32,655 nucleotides of DNA from Candidatus Azambacteria bacterium. Lineage in GTDB: Bacteria > Patescibacteriota > Minisyncoccia > UBA10092. The position numbers were made by a program, and so were the translations under genes. Under the pieces are notes generated by a model. The model ran no database searches. It was not told the origin of the DNA and was given only the letters and a program-made list of their open reading frames with translations. This document shows positions 15,932-26,500 of the stretch, piece after piece (position 1 is the stretch's first letter; the number at the start of each line of letters is the position of its first letter). The DNA lies in the NCBI GenBank assembly GCA_030646675.1, contig JAUSKX010000027.1, positions 1 through 32,655 on the forward strand, given 5' to 3'.

Positions 15932-16960
15932 ATGGCTACGAATAATGGAACAATAATAGAAATTTCTCCCAAAACAATATTTTGGGCGCTTGGTATTGTA
16001 ATTTTGACGGTTTTAGCCTATATGGTGCGCGATGTTATCGCGATTTTGATTTTCGCCATCATCATCGCTTCGGCGCTTGAGCCGGTTCTGGAGTTTTCCC
16101 AAAGGAAAAAAATACCAAGACTTTTATCGCTGATTGTTATTTATATTTTATTTGTCGTATTTTTCGCCGCTTTGGTTTATATTCTTCTGCCTTTGTTGCT
16201 CGACCAGTTTCGCGACTTCTCGCAAAACTATCCGGTTTATTTCGGCAAGATAGAAGAGGCGGCCGGAACGATAACATTCTTGCCGGGCCTTTCCGGAAAT
16301 ATTCACGAATTGTTAGTGCAATTAACCGGGCAAATACCAAGTTTCACTTCTCTGCTTTCTTATGCCTCGTCGATTGTTGGCGGTATCGCCTCTCTTGTAG
16401 TGGTCTTAGCTGTGTCGTTTTATTTGTCTTGGTCGCGAGGCGCTTTGGACGATTTCCTAAGGTCGGTTTTGCCGCCGCGATTTGAAACATATATCCATGA
16501 ATTATGGCTCCGCGCTCAGAAAAAAATGGGCCGCTGGCTGCAAGCCCAGATTCTTTTGAGTCTTATAATGGCGACAATGGTGGGTGTCGGCCTGTGGATT
16601 TTGGGTGTAAAATACGCATTCCTTATTGCTATAGTTGTAGGTATTCTGGAAATAGTGCCCTATGTCGGCCCGATAATTTCCGGAGGGTTGGCGACAATTT
16701 TGGCTTTGTCGCAATCAACAATGCTCGGACTCTGGACATTAATCTTTTTTGTCGCGGCGCACCAATTGGAGAATCACATATTGGTTCCTTTGCTTATAAA
16801 AAAATTGGTCGGTCTTAATCCCGTCGCCATTATTCTCGCTATTTTGGTCGGCGCGAAACTGGGAGGTATTTTCGGTGTTATATTGGCCGTGCCTCTGGCG
16901 GCCGTTGTAGATGAATTTTTTGACGATTTGGCAAAACGCAAATCAGCCCCCGTTCAATGA
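15932..16960 (+). CDS. AI-2E family transporter (PerM-like)
   Basis: Multi-TM protein; VVGILEIVPYVGPIISGGLATILAL and LVGLNPVAIILAILVGAKLGGIFGVILAVPLAAVV. Confidence 0.88.
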   Translation: MATNNGTIIEISPKTIFWALGIVILTVLAYMVRDVIAILIFAIIIASALEPVLEFSQRKKIPRLLSLIVIYILFVVFFAALVYILLPLLLDQFRDFSQNYPVYFGKIEEAAGTITFLPGLSGNIHELLVQLTGQIPSFTSLLSYASSIVGGIASLVVVLAVSFYLSWSRGALDDFLRSVLPPRFETYIHELWLRAQKKMGRWLQAQILLSLIMATMVGVGLWILGVKYAFLIAIVVGILEIVPYVGPIISGGLATILALSQSTMLGLWTLIFFVAAHQLENHILVPLLIKKLVGLNPVAIILAILVGAKLGGIFGVILAVPLAAVVDEFFDDLAKRKSAPVQ

Positions 16961-17376
16961 AAAAATTCCCGTCTTTTTTATTTTTGGGAGGCGCCATTGT
17001 TGCCTTGAGTTATTTGGCGGATTTTTATCTTAATCTGGGATTATTGACTGGGTGGTGGGTTGCTAATATTTTTCATTTTTTTGGCGGCATATACGCTTTT
17101 TTCTTTATAAGAGCCTTTTATTATTTGACGGAGAAGTACCACAAAACAATAACGGCTTTTTGGTTTGAAATGGTTATTTTTGCCGGGGGCGCGTTAATAT
17201 TGGGAGTGTTCTGGGAATGGTATGAGTTTGTTTTTTATTATAAATTCGGAACTTTTGCAATATCTCAATGGAGTGTTACAACTTATATGGACACTATATA
17301 CGATTTGATGTTTGATTTAGTTGGCGCTACATTTGCAGGCGCCTATCTATTTATAAGAAATGGAAAAAACAAATAA
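16957..17376 (+). CDS. Small multi-TM membrane protein, unknown function
   Basis: 139-aa hydrophobic ORF overlapping its neighbours by a few bases. Confidence 0.65.
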   Translation: MKKFPSFLFLGGAIVALSYLADFYLNLGLLTGWWVANIFHFFGGIYAFFFIRAFYYLTEKYHKTITAFWFEMVIFAGGALILGVFWEWYEFVFYYKFGTFAISQWSVTTYMDTIYDLMFDLVGATFAGAYLFIRNGKNK

Positions 17377-18826
17377 AAAATTTTACATAACAACTTCCAT
17401 ACCATATGTTAACGCGCCGCCGCACATAGGGCACGCGCTGGAGTTTATCCAAGCCGATGTTTTGGCCCGCTCTCAAAGGGCGGCGGGCAAGGATGTTTTT
17501 TTCTTAACCGGCGCCGACGAGCATGGCGTTAAGATAGCCAGGGCGGCCGAAGAAGCCAAAAAAACGACAAAAAAATTTGTTGATGAAAACACGGACAAAA
17601 TAAAAAAGCTTATTAAGATTTTAAATATTTCCAATGACGATTTTATCCGCACAACCGACAAAAAACGCCATTGGCCGGGCGCCCAAAAACTTTGGCTCAA
17701 TCTTGCTAAGGCGGGCGATATATACAAAAAGAAATACAGGGGGCTTTACTGCGCCGGCCATGAGGCCTTTGTTACCGATAAAGACCTTGTTAACGGTGTT
17801 TGCGCGCTCCACAAAACCAAGCCGGAAATTATCGAAGAAGAGAATTATTTTTTCCGTTTGTCCAAGTATTCAAAGAAAATAGAAACGTTTATAAAAAGCG
17901 GCAAACTGAAAGTGTCGCCGGTTTCGCGGCGGAATGAAATTTTGTCTTTGCTTAAAGAAGGTTTGGAAGATATAAGCTTCTCAAGACCGGCCAAAAGTTT
18001 GAGTTGGGGCGTGCCGGTGCCAAACGATTCCGAACACACAATGTATGTTTGGTGCGATGCCTTGTCGAATTATATTACCGCCATTGATTATGCCGATAGC
18101 GACAATTTAAAATTTAAAATTAAAAATTTAAAATTTCAGCACTGGTGGCCGGCCGATGTTCATGTTATCGGTAAAGACATTTTGCGGTTTCATGCCGCTA
18201 TTTGGCCGGGGATGCTTCTATCGGCGAAATTGCCGCTGCCCAAAACAATTTTTGTTCACGGATTTATAACTTCGGGCGGCGAAAAAATGTCCAAGACCGT
18301 CGGCAATGTAATCGACCCGCTTGAAGTTGCCGCGAAATACGGCGTTGACGCTTTAAGATATTATTTGCTTCGGGAAATTCCGTCCGGAGAAGACGGTGAT
18401 TTCACTTTTGAAAAATTTGAAGAGAGATATAAAGCCGACCTGGCAAAGGGCATCGGTAATCTGGCGGCGAGAGTTTTAACATTGGCGCAAAAGGGAAAAG
18501 TAAAAGCGTTTAAGAACATGGCATTTGCTTCGGAAATCGCCAAAGTAAAAAAAGATTCTGCGCAGTCCGTTTTGGAATTCAAATTCAACGAGGCGTTGGA
18601 AAAAATTTGGCGGCTTATCGCTTTAGGCGATAAATATATTGATGTTCAAAAACCTTGGGCGCTGGAAAGCGATTCAAAGAAATTTAAGGAAATAATCGGG
18701 CATCTTTTATTTTTGATTTCGGGTATTGGCGAATTGCTTATTCCATTTATGCCGGAAACGGCGGTTCAAATCGCCAAACATATCTCAAAAAGCAAAAGTG
18801 TGGTTTTATTTCCCCGGCTTAAATAA
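17360..18826 (+). CDS. metG: Methionyl-tRNA synthetase
   Basis: YITTSIPYVNAPPHIGHALEFIQADVLAR, GADEHG, GEKMSKTVGNVIDP. Confidence 0.95.
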   Translation: MEKTNKKFYITTSIPYVNAPPHIGHALEFIQADVLARSQRAAGKDVFFLTGADEHGVKIARAAEEAKKTTKKFVDENTDKIKKLIKILNISNDDFIRTTDKKRHWPGAQKLWLNLAKAGDIYKKKYRGLYCAGHEAFVTDKDLVNGVCALHKTKPEIIEEENYFFRLSKYSKKIETFIKSGKLKVSPVSRRNEILSLLKEGLEDISFSRPAKSLSWGVPVPNDSEHTMYVWCDALSNYITAIDYADSDNLKFKIKNLKFQHWWPADVHVIGKDILRFHAAIWPGMLLSAKLPLPKTIFVHGFITSGGEKMSKTVGNVIDPLEVAAKYGVDALRYYLLREIPSGEDGDFTFEKFEERYKADLAKGIGNLAARVLTLAQKGKVKAFKNMAFASEIAKVKKDSAQSVLEFKFNEALEKIWRLIALGDKYIDVQKPWALESDSKKFKEIIGHLLFLISGIGELLIPFMPETAVQIAKHISKSKSVVLFPRLK

Positions 18827-18827
18827 A

Positions 18828-19610
18828 ATGCTATTTGATTCTCACGCGCATCTGTCTCACGAGCTTTTCGCTCAGTCTCGCGAAGAAATAATCAAGAAAC
18901 TTTGTGTTCTTGGAATTAAAGTCGTGAATATCGGCGTTGGTTCAGAAGAGTTTGAAAAGACTGTTGCTCTTGCGGAAAAGAATCCAAAACAAATATGGGC
19001 GGCTATCGGTTTTCATCCTGATGACGCGAAAGTAACGGATGAAGATTTTGTAAAATTAAAAGATTTTGCCGTGAATAAAAATGTTGTCGCGATAGGAGAA
19101 TGCGGGCTGGATTACTACCGTAATCTTGAAAATCAAAATTTACAAAAAGAAGTTTTTATAAAACAAATTGAGTTGGCGCAGGAATTAAAAAAACCATTAA
19201 TAATTCATTGCCGTCCGACTATGGGAACATCCAATGCCTATGAGGACGCTATTGAAATATTAAAATTTAAACATTTAAACATTTCAAGTGGCAATGGTGT
19301 CGCGCATTTCTTTTCTGGGACCGTAGAGATGGCCAAGAAATTTTTGGATTTGGGATTTTATATTTCATTTGCCGGTCCGATAACATTTGCCGAAGAATAT
19401 AAAGAAGTTGTTGAGTATGTCCCAAACGACAAAATTTTGGCCGAAACAGATTCGCCTTTTGCCGCGCCGTTTCCTTATCGCGGCAAGCGCAACGAGCCGG
19501 CGTTTGTGGAGTTCGTGGTTCGCCAAATAGCTCTTTGGAAGGGTTTGAGTTTTGAGGAAGCGGCGCGGCTTACAACCGAAAACGCGGAAAAACTTTTTCA
19601 GTTGCCGTAA
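18828..19610 (+). CDS. tatD: TatD family hydrolase
   Basis: MLFDSHAHLSHELF, IGECGLDYYRN, IHCRP, LAETDSPFAAPFPYRGKRNEP. ATG 18828 preferred over the 18726 extension, which overlaps metG. Confidence 0.9.
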   Translation: MLFDSHAHLSHELFAQSREEIIKKLCVLGIKVVNIGVGSEEFEKTVALAEKNPKQIWAAIGFHPDDAKVTDEDFVKLKDFAVNKNVVAIGECGLDYYRNLENQNLQKEVFIKQIELAQELKKPLIIHCRPTMGTSNAYEDAIEILKFKHLNISSGNGVAHFFSGTVEMAKKFLDLGFYISFAGPITFAEEYKEVVEYVPNDKILAETDSPFAAPFPYRGKRNEPAFVEFVVRQIALWKGLSFEEAARLTTENAEKLFQLP

Positions 19611-19637
19611 TGCCTCGTTGGTGATTAAATTATATAA

Positions 19638-22046
19638 ATGGAATACGACCATAAAAAAATAGAAGCCGAATGGCAAAAAATATGGGAAAAGAATGAGAAA
19701 CTTTGGGCAGCCGAAGATTTTTCTAAAAAGCCAAAACAGTATATTTTGGTTGAATTTCCCTATCCTTCGGGCGAAGGGCTTCATGTCGGCCACGTGAGAA
19801 GCTATTCGGCGTTAGACGCTTTTGCGCGGAAAAAAAGGATGGAGGGAAACAATGTTTTGTATCCTATCGGCTGGGATGCTTTCGGCCTGCCGACGGAAAA
19901 CTATGCCATAAAAAATGGCATCCATCCCCGGGAAGCGACGGATAAAAATATCAAAAACTATAAAAGACAAATTAAATCGCTGGGCTTGTCTTTTGACTGG
20001 AAAAGGGAAATAGATACAACCGACCCCGCTTATTATAAATGGACCCAGTGGATATTTTTGAAATTTTTCGAAAAAGGATTGGCATATCAAGTTGAAATGC
20101 CTATCAATTGGTGTCCTCAATGTAAAATAGGGCTGGCAAATGAAGAGGCCGTCGGCGGCGTTTGCGAACGGTGCGGCGCGCCGGCCGAAAAACGCAATGT
20201 AAAGCAATGGCTTTTAAAAATAACCGCTTACGCCGACCGGCTTATTGATGATTTGAATGAAGTTGATTATTTGGAAAAAATTAAAACTCAGCAAATTAAT
20301 TGGATAGGCAGAAGCTATGGAACAAATGTTGATTTTAAAATCAAATCAAACAGCCAAAAAATATCGGTATTCACAACCCGGATTGACACTATTTTCGGGG
20401 TAACGGCCCTGGTTTTGGCTCCGGAAAATAAAATCTTGCAAGATTTTAAAGAAAATATAGCCAACTGGCCGGAAGTCGAAAATTACATAATAGCATCGGC
20501 AAAAAAGTCAGACCTTGAAAGAACTACTGAGCAAAAAGAACGGATAGGCGTCGAAATTAAAGGAATAAAAGTTATTAATCCTTTAAACCAGGAAGAAATT
20601 GCCGTGTGGGTTGCCGATTATGTCATTGCCACTTACGGCGGCGGAGCGGTAATGATGGTTCCGGCTCATGACAGACGCGATTGGGATTTTGCCAAAAACT
20701 ATAGCATAGCCATTAAAGAAGTTGTCGGCGGGGGCGATATTTCAAAGGAGCCGTATGTTGAATACGGCCGTCTTGTCAATTCCGAGGGGTTTAATGGCTT
20801 GGATTCCCAGGAGGCGATTGAAAAAATAACCCAATGGCTGGCAGATAATACATTAGGCGGCAAGGCCGTAAACTATAAACTGCGCGACTGGATATTTTCC
20901 CGCCAGCATTATTGGGGCGAGCCCATTCCGATAATTCACTGTGATAAATGCGGCACAGTTCCCGTCCCGGAAAGCGAATTGCCGGTTGAATTGCCTTATG
21001 TCGAAAAATATCAGCCGACAGGCACGGGTGAATCACCGCTGGCGGCAATTAAAGAATGGGTGAATGTTAAATGCCCGAATTGCCAAGGGCAGGCAAAACG
21101 CGAAACCGATACAATGCCAAATTGGGCCGGGTCTTCTTGGTATTTTTTGCGCTATATCGACCCCAAAAATAACAATATCTTTGCCGATGGCAAAAAATTA
21201 AAATATTGGCTGATGGTGGACTTATACAATGGGGGAATGGAGCACACGACTCTTCATCTTTTGTATTCCCGCTTTTGGCATAAATTTTTATACGATTTGA
21301 AACTGGTCCCGACTTCGGAACCCTATGCCAGGCGGCAGTCGCACGGAATAGTTCTGGCTGAAGACAATCAGAAAATGAGCAAGAGCCGCGGCAATGTTAT
21401 CAACCCTGATAACATCATTGAAACTTACGGCGCCGATTCCTTGAGAATCTATGAAATGTTCATGGGACCGTTTGACCAAACTATCAGCTGGAATACCAAT
21501 GGACTGGTTGGATGCTATAGGTTTTTAAATCGGGTCTGGGATATTTTTCACCGGCCGGAAAAGTTTGGCTCGACGGTTCAAGATGCCGAAATCAAAATCA
21601 ATCAATTGATAAAAAGGATTGGTGAAGATTTGGAGGCGATGAAATTTAATACCGCCGTTGCCGCTTTTATGGAGTTCATAAATTTTTGGTCCGAAGACGC
21701 AAAGACGCTTTCCAAAAAAGATTCCGAAACATTTTTGAAATTATTAGCCCCTTTCGCTCCGCACATATGCGAGGAGCTTTGGCTGGGTTTGGATAACAAA
21801 ATGTCAATTCATCTTGAAACATGGCCGGCATATAATCTTGAACTTCTTGAAAAAGGGGACTACGAACTGATTATCCAAATTAACGGCAAAGTACGCGATA
21901 AGATAATGGTCTCGAAAAAGCTGGAACGCTCGGAAATCGAGAAATTGACAATGGCTCGCGACGCCGTCAAAAAACATATTAGCGGCAAGGAAATAAAAAA
22001 GATAATATTTGTCCCGAACCGTCTCATAAACATTGTCGTTTCTTAG
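19638..22046 (+). CDS. leuS: Leucyl-tRNA synthetase
   Basis: EFPYPSGEGLHVGHVRSYSALDAFARKKRMEGNNVLYPIGWDAFGLPTENYAIKNGIHP, CPQCKIGLANEEAV, KMSKSRGNVINPD. Confidence 0.96.
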   Translation: MEYDHKKIEAEWQKIWEKNEKLWAAEDFSKKPKQYILVEFPYPSGEGLHVGHVRSYSALDAFARKKRMEGNNVLYPIGWDAFGLPTENYAIKNGIHPREATDKNIKNYKRQIKSLGLSFDWKREIDTTDPAYYKWTQWIFLKFFEKGLAYQVEMPINWCPQCKIGLANEEAVGGVCERCGAPAEKRNVKQWLLKITAYADRLIDDLNEVDYLEKIKTQQINWIGRSYGTNVDFKIKSNSQKISVFTTRIDTIFGVTALVLAPENKILQDFKENIANWPEVENYIIASAKKSDLERTTEQKERIGVEIKGIKVINPLNQEEIAVWVADYVIATYGGGAVMMVPAHDRRDWDFAKNYSIAIKEVVGGGDISKEPYVEYGRLVNSEGFNGLDSQEAIEKITQWLADNTLGGKAVNYKLRDWIFSRQHYWGEPIPIIHCDKCGTVPVPESELPVELPYVEKYQPTGTGESPLAAIKEWVNVKCPNCQGQAKRETDTMPNWAGSSWYFLRYIDPKNNNIFADGKKLKYWLMVDLYNGGMEHTTLHLLYSRFWHKFLYDLKLVPTSEPYARRQSHGIVLAEDNQKMSKSRGNVINPDNIIETYGADSLRIYEMFMGPFDQTISWNTNGLVGCYRFLNRVWDIFHRPEKFGSTVQDAEIKINQLIKRIGEDLEAMKFNTAVAAFMEFINFWSEDAKTLSKKDSETFLKLLAPFAPHICEELWLGLDNKMSIHLETWPAYNLELLEKGDYELIIQINGKVRDKIMVSKKLERSEIEKLTMARDAVKKHISGKEIKKIIFVPNRLINIVVS

Positions 22047-22092
22047 TTCATATCGCGTTTTTTCCGCTTTTGATAGCCAATAAATATCTTCG

Positions 22093-22126
22093 GTTTGTTA
22101 TAAATGCTATAGCACGCAGAATAAAC
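22093..22126. repeat. GCTATAGC-centred palindrome, copy 2 (decayed right arm)
   Basis: gtttgttataaatgctatagcacgcagaataaac, 3 differences from copy 1 at 10613. Confidence 0.8.
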
Positions 22127-22142
22127 TTTAATAAAAATATTT

Positions 22143-22694
22143 ATGAAGAAAAGCAAAATTGGCAAGGATTTCTTAAAGTATTTGGCTTTGGGCGGTTTGG
22201 TAACCGTAGCCATGCTCTCTCCCATAAATGGACACAAAGTGGCCAAAGATCTGGTGAAGCACGTTAAATATAAGCTTAAACAGCTTAAAAATAACGCCTA
22301 TTATCTTAAAAAACGAGGCCACATCGAGTTTGTTAAAGAGAATAGCAACGAGATTGTAGTTAGAATCACGGATGGCGGTAGAAAATATCTAAAAACATTT
22401 GATATAGACAATATGGCCCTGAACAGGCCCGAGCGCTGGGACGGGAAGTGGCGGCTGGTGATTTTTGATGTGCCGGAAAAGCATAAAAATGCGCGCGAAG
22501 CGTTAAGAAGAAAACTGAAAGATCTTTGTTTTTTTCGATTACAAGACAGCGCGTGGGTAACTCCGCATCCCTGCGATGACGAGATCAGATTTTTGAGAGA
22601 AATTTTTAATATTTCTTTTAACGTTGATGTTTTTACCATAAGTGACTTGAAACATCACGAGATCAAACTGAAGAAACATTTCAATATCGCTTGA
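22143..22694 (+). CDS. PaaX-like / Cas2-like fold protein with N-terminal winged helix
   Basis: RWDGKWRLVIFDVPEKHKNAREALRRKLKDLCFFRLQDSAWVTPHPCDDEIRFL matches the PaaX central (Cas2-like) pattern. Confidence 0.78.
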   Translation: MKKSKIGKDFLKYLALGGLVTVAMLSPINGHKVAKDLVKHVKYKLKQLKNNAYYLKKRGHIEFVKENSNEIVVRITDGGRKYLKTFDIDNMALNRPERWDGKWRLVIFDVPEKHKNAREALRRKLKDLCFFRLQDSAWVTPHPCDDEIRFLREIFNISFNVDVFTISDLKHHEIKLKKHFNIA

Positions 22695-22871
22695 AGGGGA
22701 GTGATTCAGAAATTCAGCCATGGTAGCCATCTTTCGGGCGGTTTTCGGTAGTCGAAAATCCATAAAACAGCCGAATGATGCTAGTGGTAAACTCGATAAA
22801 AATAAATTCCTACCGGTGAGATTATTAAAATCAGAAATCAGAATTTCTTTATATTGTCGCGCGATAATTTT

Positions 22872-22915
22872 CTCCATTTTGTTATAAATGCTATAGCATT
22901 TATAACAAAATGGAG
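22872..22915. repeat. GCTATAGC-centred palindrome, copy 3 (perfect 44 bp)
   Basis: ctccattttgttataaatgctatagcatttataacaaaatggag equals its own reverse complement. Confidence 0.95.
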
Positions 22916-23076
22916 GTATGGGAATCGAGTAAGTTATGGGCGCTTGGTTAATTATAGATATCCAACATCCAGCAAGAGATATGCCGGATGTCTTCAATAC
23001 AAATATTGCGGGCCATTTAGCAACCCTAAAAATTATTGGTTCCGGCATTCGTAGTTTTAAGCCGTTCATACAGCGG

Positions 23077-23116
23077 CCAGTTTGTTATGGATGCTATAGC
23101 ATGGATAACAAACTGG
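23077..23116. repeat. GCTATAGC-centred palindrome, copy 4
   Basis: ccagtttgttatggatgctatagcatggataacaaactgg, 40 nt, one 2-nt internal mismatch. Confidence 0.9.
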
Positions 23117-23418
23117 GAAAACAGTTAAGCGCGAATAGCGGCAATAACAACACTAATAGCGACAATAATGACGCCAATAGCGATAACAACACTAGCAGCA
23201 TATGTCGAGTGTAAATATTAGGAATGGATATTAAGCATAAATATCAATCAATAGGTTTCCGACTCCTATTACTCCTATTGATACGCGCCTTCCGGAAAGT
23301 TTGGCTACGGCAAATAAAGGATATAACCGTAATAGAGCAAGAACTGCATATCGCGGAATATTGGCTTTGTAAAAACAAAAATCAAAAAGTACGCCCGTAT
23401 TGCAATTCCATTTAAACG

Positions 23419-23445
23419 AGCCCCGCCATGGCGGGGCTAGTTTTA
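23419..23445 (+). terminator. Rho-independent terminator
   Basis: AGCCCCGCCATGGCGGGGCT palindrome followed by AGTTTTATT. Confidence 0.7.
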
Positions 23446-23481
23446 TTCGTATTTATAGCCAAAAAACGAAGAACGATTTGG

Positions 23482-23534
23482 TATAATTTAACCAATGCTC
23501 TGATATCCAATCAACATTGATTGGATATCAGAGC
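23482..23534 (+). promoter_or_regulatory. TATAAT -10 box and 5'-terminal hairpin of the giant gene
   Basis: TATAAT 23482-23487; GCTCTGATATCCAATCA-acat-TGATTGGATATCAGAGC (23497-23534), 17-bp perfect stem. Confidence 0.75.
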
Positions 23535-26500
23535 AAGAACAAATTTGTGCTTAATTTACCCGAAGAAATAAAAAATACCAAACAGAATTCGCGATATATT
23601 CCGCTAGCCGAAGCCGGGGAAATTTTGGGCACTTCGCGCGACTATCTGAACGTGCTTGTCAGGCGCGGAAAACTCCGCGCCGTAAAACTCGGCCGAAACT
23701 GGTTCACAACGGACGAATGGATTTCGGAATATAAAGCGCCCGCGGGCAAATTGGAACAAGAAGAAAAAGCCGAGCTGGCATCTTTGCGCGACGCTTCGCT
23801 GGCTGAAAGATTGGAGCGCGTGGAATCCCGATTCGAAAATATTTCAACTTTTAGAGATAAAGAAATATCTAAAAAAATTTATTCCGTTGTTTCTTCCCAA
23901 GAAATTAAACTGCCATCCAGAAAATTAGAACCGGAAGAGAAAACAAAGATTCTGGAATCGGTAAAAGAAAGAATCCAAACAATCGATTCCAATAATTTCC
24001 ACAATGTCTCCAAGAAATTGGGAATCAGGAAATCTCTAGAGAGCTGGTCGGCGAAGAAACTCTCCATCGCTTCAGCGCTGGCAGGCCTTGTTTTAATTGT
24101 ATCTCTCGGAATGGCGGCGGGTGTTTTCAATTTTTCCCCCTTCGGGGGATCCCCCGTAGGGGGACAATTTTCCCGCATAGCGGGACAAGCTAACATCTTC
24201 AGCAACTTCCCCAATGACGTTTCTCAATTTACGAACTGGCTGGCAAATGGAATCAACAAATCCATTTCTATTTTCAATCCATCCCAAACGGATTTAACAA
24301 TCGAAGAACTGGAATCGGGAAAATCCAAAATTGCGGTTCAGGAAGAAACTTTAAATTCAATCAATTCTCTTGCTCAAGCCGAGGCGTTGGATAGCCAAGC
24401 GATTGAGGAATATCAAAATATCGCTTCGGGCGAAACCGGAACAGGCGGTCAGACCGTATCAATCTCTGGCAGTAACTTTTCTCTTTTAGAGAATCGCCTG
24501 TCTCTAATCGAAACAAATCTGCGAGACCAGTCGGAACTTTTCAATTCCGAGTTGTCCGTTCAGAAAAAAACAATTCTGGGCACTCTCGGGGCTTTATTCG
24601 GCATTGCCAAAATGGTTCCCGAACATCCCGGTTCCACCATTGTCGTTCAAGGCCAGCCGGCTACTCTAACCACATACTCCGTCTCTCCCCAGGTCCAATC
24701 GGGATTTGACCGCCTTTCCGCCACCTATCTCTCTGTAGCCAATGACGCCACTATCAATGGTTCTCTGACGGTTAAGTCGGGAGGAAACTTCAATTCTCTT
24801 GGAGTTTCAGGAAACACATCCCTAAATACACTTTCAGTTTCCGGTCTTTCTTCCTTAACCACTCTTAATATTTCCGGCGATTCCACTTTGAATAATCTCA
24901 CGTTATCCGGAACTTTAGACGCCAGCGCCAGCAGTGTTATTTTCGCCAACGCCTCAACCACCAATCTGACGGTTTCGGGTAACACTTGGATTACCAACGG
25001 AACAATAACAAATGGAACCATCACCAACGGAACGATTACCAACGCCTCAACAACATATGCCACTTTGCCGACATTTTGGGGGACGAATGGAACAATAACA
25101 AACGCTTCAACAACATACGCCACTCTTCCAAACTTCTGGTCCACTAACGGAACCATCACTAACGCTTCAACCACCTATCTGACGGTCGGCAGTAACTTTT
25201 GGGGAGATGCCGGCTTAGTTTCTACCGCCATCCAGACTCCGCTAATTTGGAACAACGGAACTCTAACCGCTTCCACCACCGGCGCCAACCCGATTATTTT
25301 CGCGACTAATTCTTTGGAAAGAATGAGAATTGACGCCAACGGCTACGTTGCTATTGCGACCACAACAATGCCAGTTGGCTTCGGATTTAATATCGCCACT
25401 TCCACTTTCACTTATGGCAACCAATTTATTTCCGGCGGTCTCGGCGTTGGCATTGCCACAACAACCAACGGCGTTCTTCAAACTTCGGGAGATGCTTCAA
25501 TTGGCGGCAATCTTTATGTTTCCGGAAATTCTACGATCGCCAGCAATTTAACCGTTATCGGCGCTTCTTCCGCCAACACCTTAACTATCAATTCTTCCAT
25601 CAATTCTAATTTGGTTCCCGACCAGAACGCGGCGAGAGACCTCGGTTCAACTTCAATGTATTGGAAAAACGCGTATATCAGCACTCTTACCGTAAACAGC
25701 ATTTCCGCCGCTTCAACCACTATCGGCGGCACCCAGTCGGACACTTTTACCATAAATTCAGACAATGCCACTGCCGACAACGAAACCGAAACTTTAATCT
25801 TTTTCCGCGGCCAAATTCAGCCCAATGCTTTATTAACCTGGAACTCCGCCACCTCTTCCAAGAGATTTGAATTTAACCAATCGCTGTATATTAACAACGG
25901 TTCGGCTTCCACCACCAATCCGACTTTTACGATTCAAAGCATCGCCAACCAAACCGCCAACGCTTTGCAAATAATTGATAATAATTCCAGCGCGTATTTC
26001 ACGGTTAACCCGACGGGAAGTAAAACCACGATGGTCAACGCTTCAACTACCTATGCCACTCTGACAAATTTCTGGGGAACGACGGGGAATGTCGCTAATC
26101 TGACTGTTACCAATGCTTCCACCACCAACCTTTCCATCTCCGGCAATCTCTGGGGAGCCGGCAGCATACTTTTGTCCGACGGCTTACTGGGTTCTCCCTC
26201 CCTTTCTTTTACCAACGACACCGACTCCGGCCTTTATCGGGTTAGTGATAACAAAATGAGTTTTGTCACTGGCTCCGCCGTCGCTTTAACCATCGATTCT
26301 CAGCAATACGTCGGCATTGGAGCCGTTACCAGCCCTCAAGCAACGATTGATATCGGCACCAACGATATCTACAACAACACGATTGTTGACACTGCCATCA
26401 TCAGGCACAACACCACGGGAACCGCCGCCAATGGATTGGGAACAGCCCTTTCTTTCTGGGGTGAGGCGGTTGAAGGAACCAGCCAACAGCTGGCCAGAAT

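Noticed and set aside
18726-18827. N-terminal extension of TatD
   Set aside because: Overlaps metG coding; ATG 18828 gives the canonical MLFDSHAHL start.
22093-23116. CRISPR array suggested by repeated palindromes near a Cas2-like protein
   Set aside because: Spacings are about 746 and 161 bp, repeats differ, and no Cas1 or other cas genes are present.
22854-23415. Small ORFs of 60-90 aa after the PaaX-like gene
   Set aside because: They run through palindromes and short repeats, with no recognisable domains.
24725-25174. 149-aa minus-strand ORF (MVEALVMVPLV...)
   Set aside because: Low-complexity antisense of the tandem-repeat region of the giant gene.
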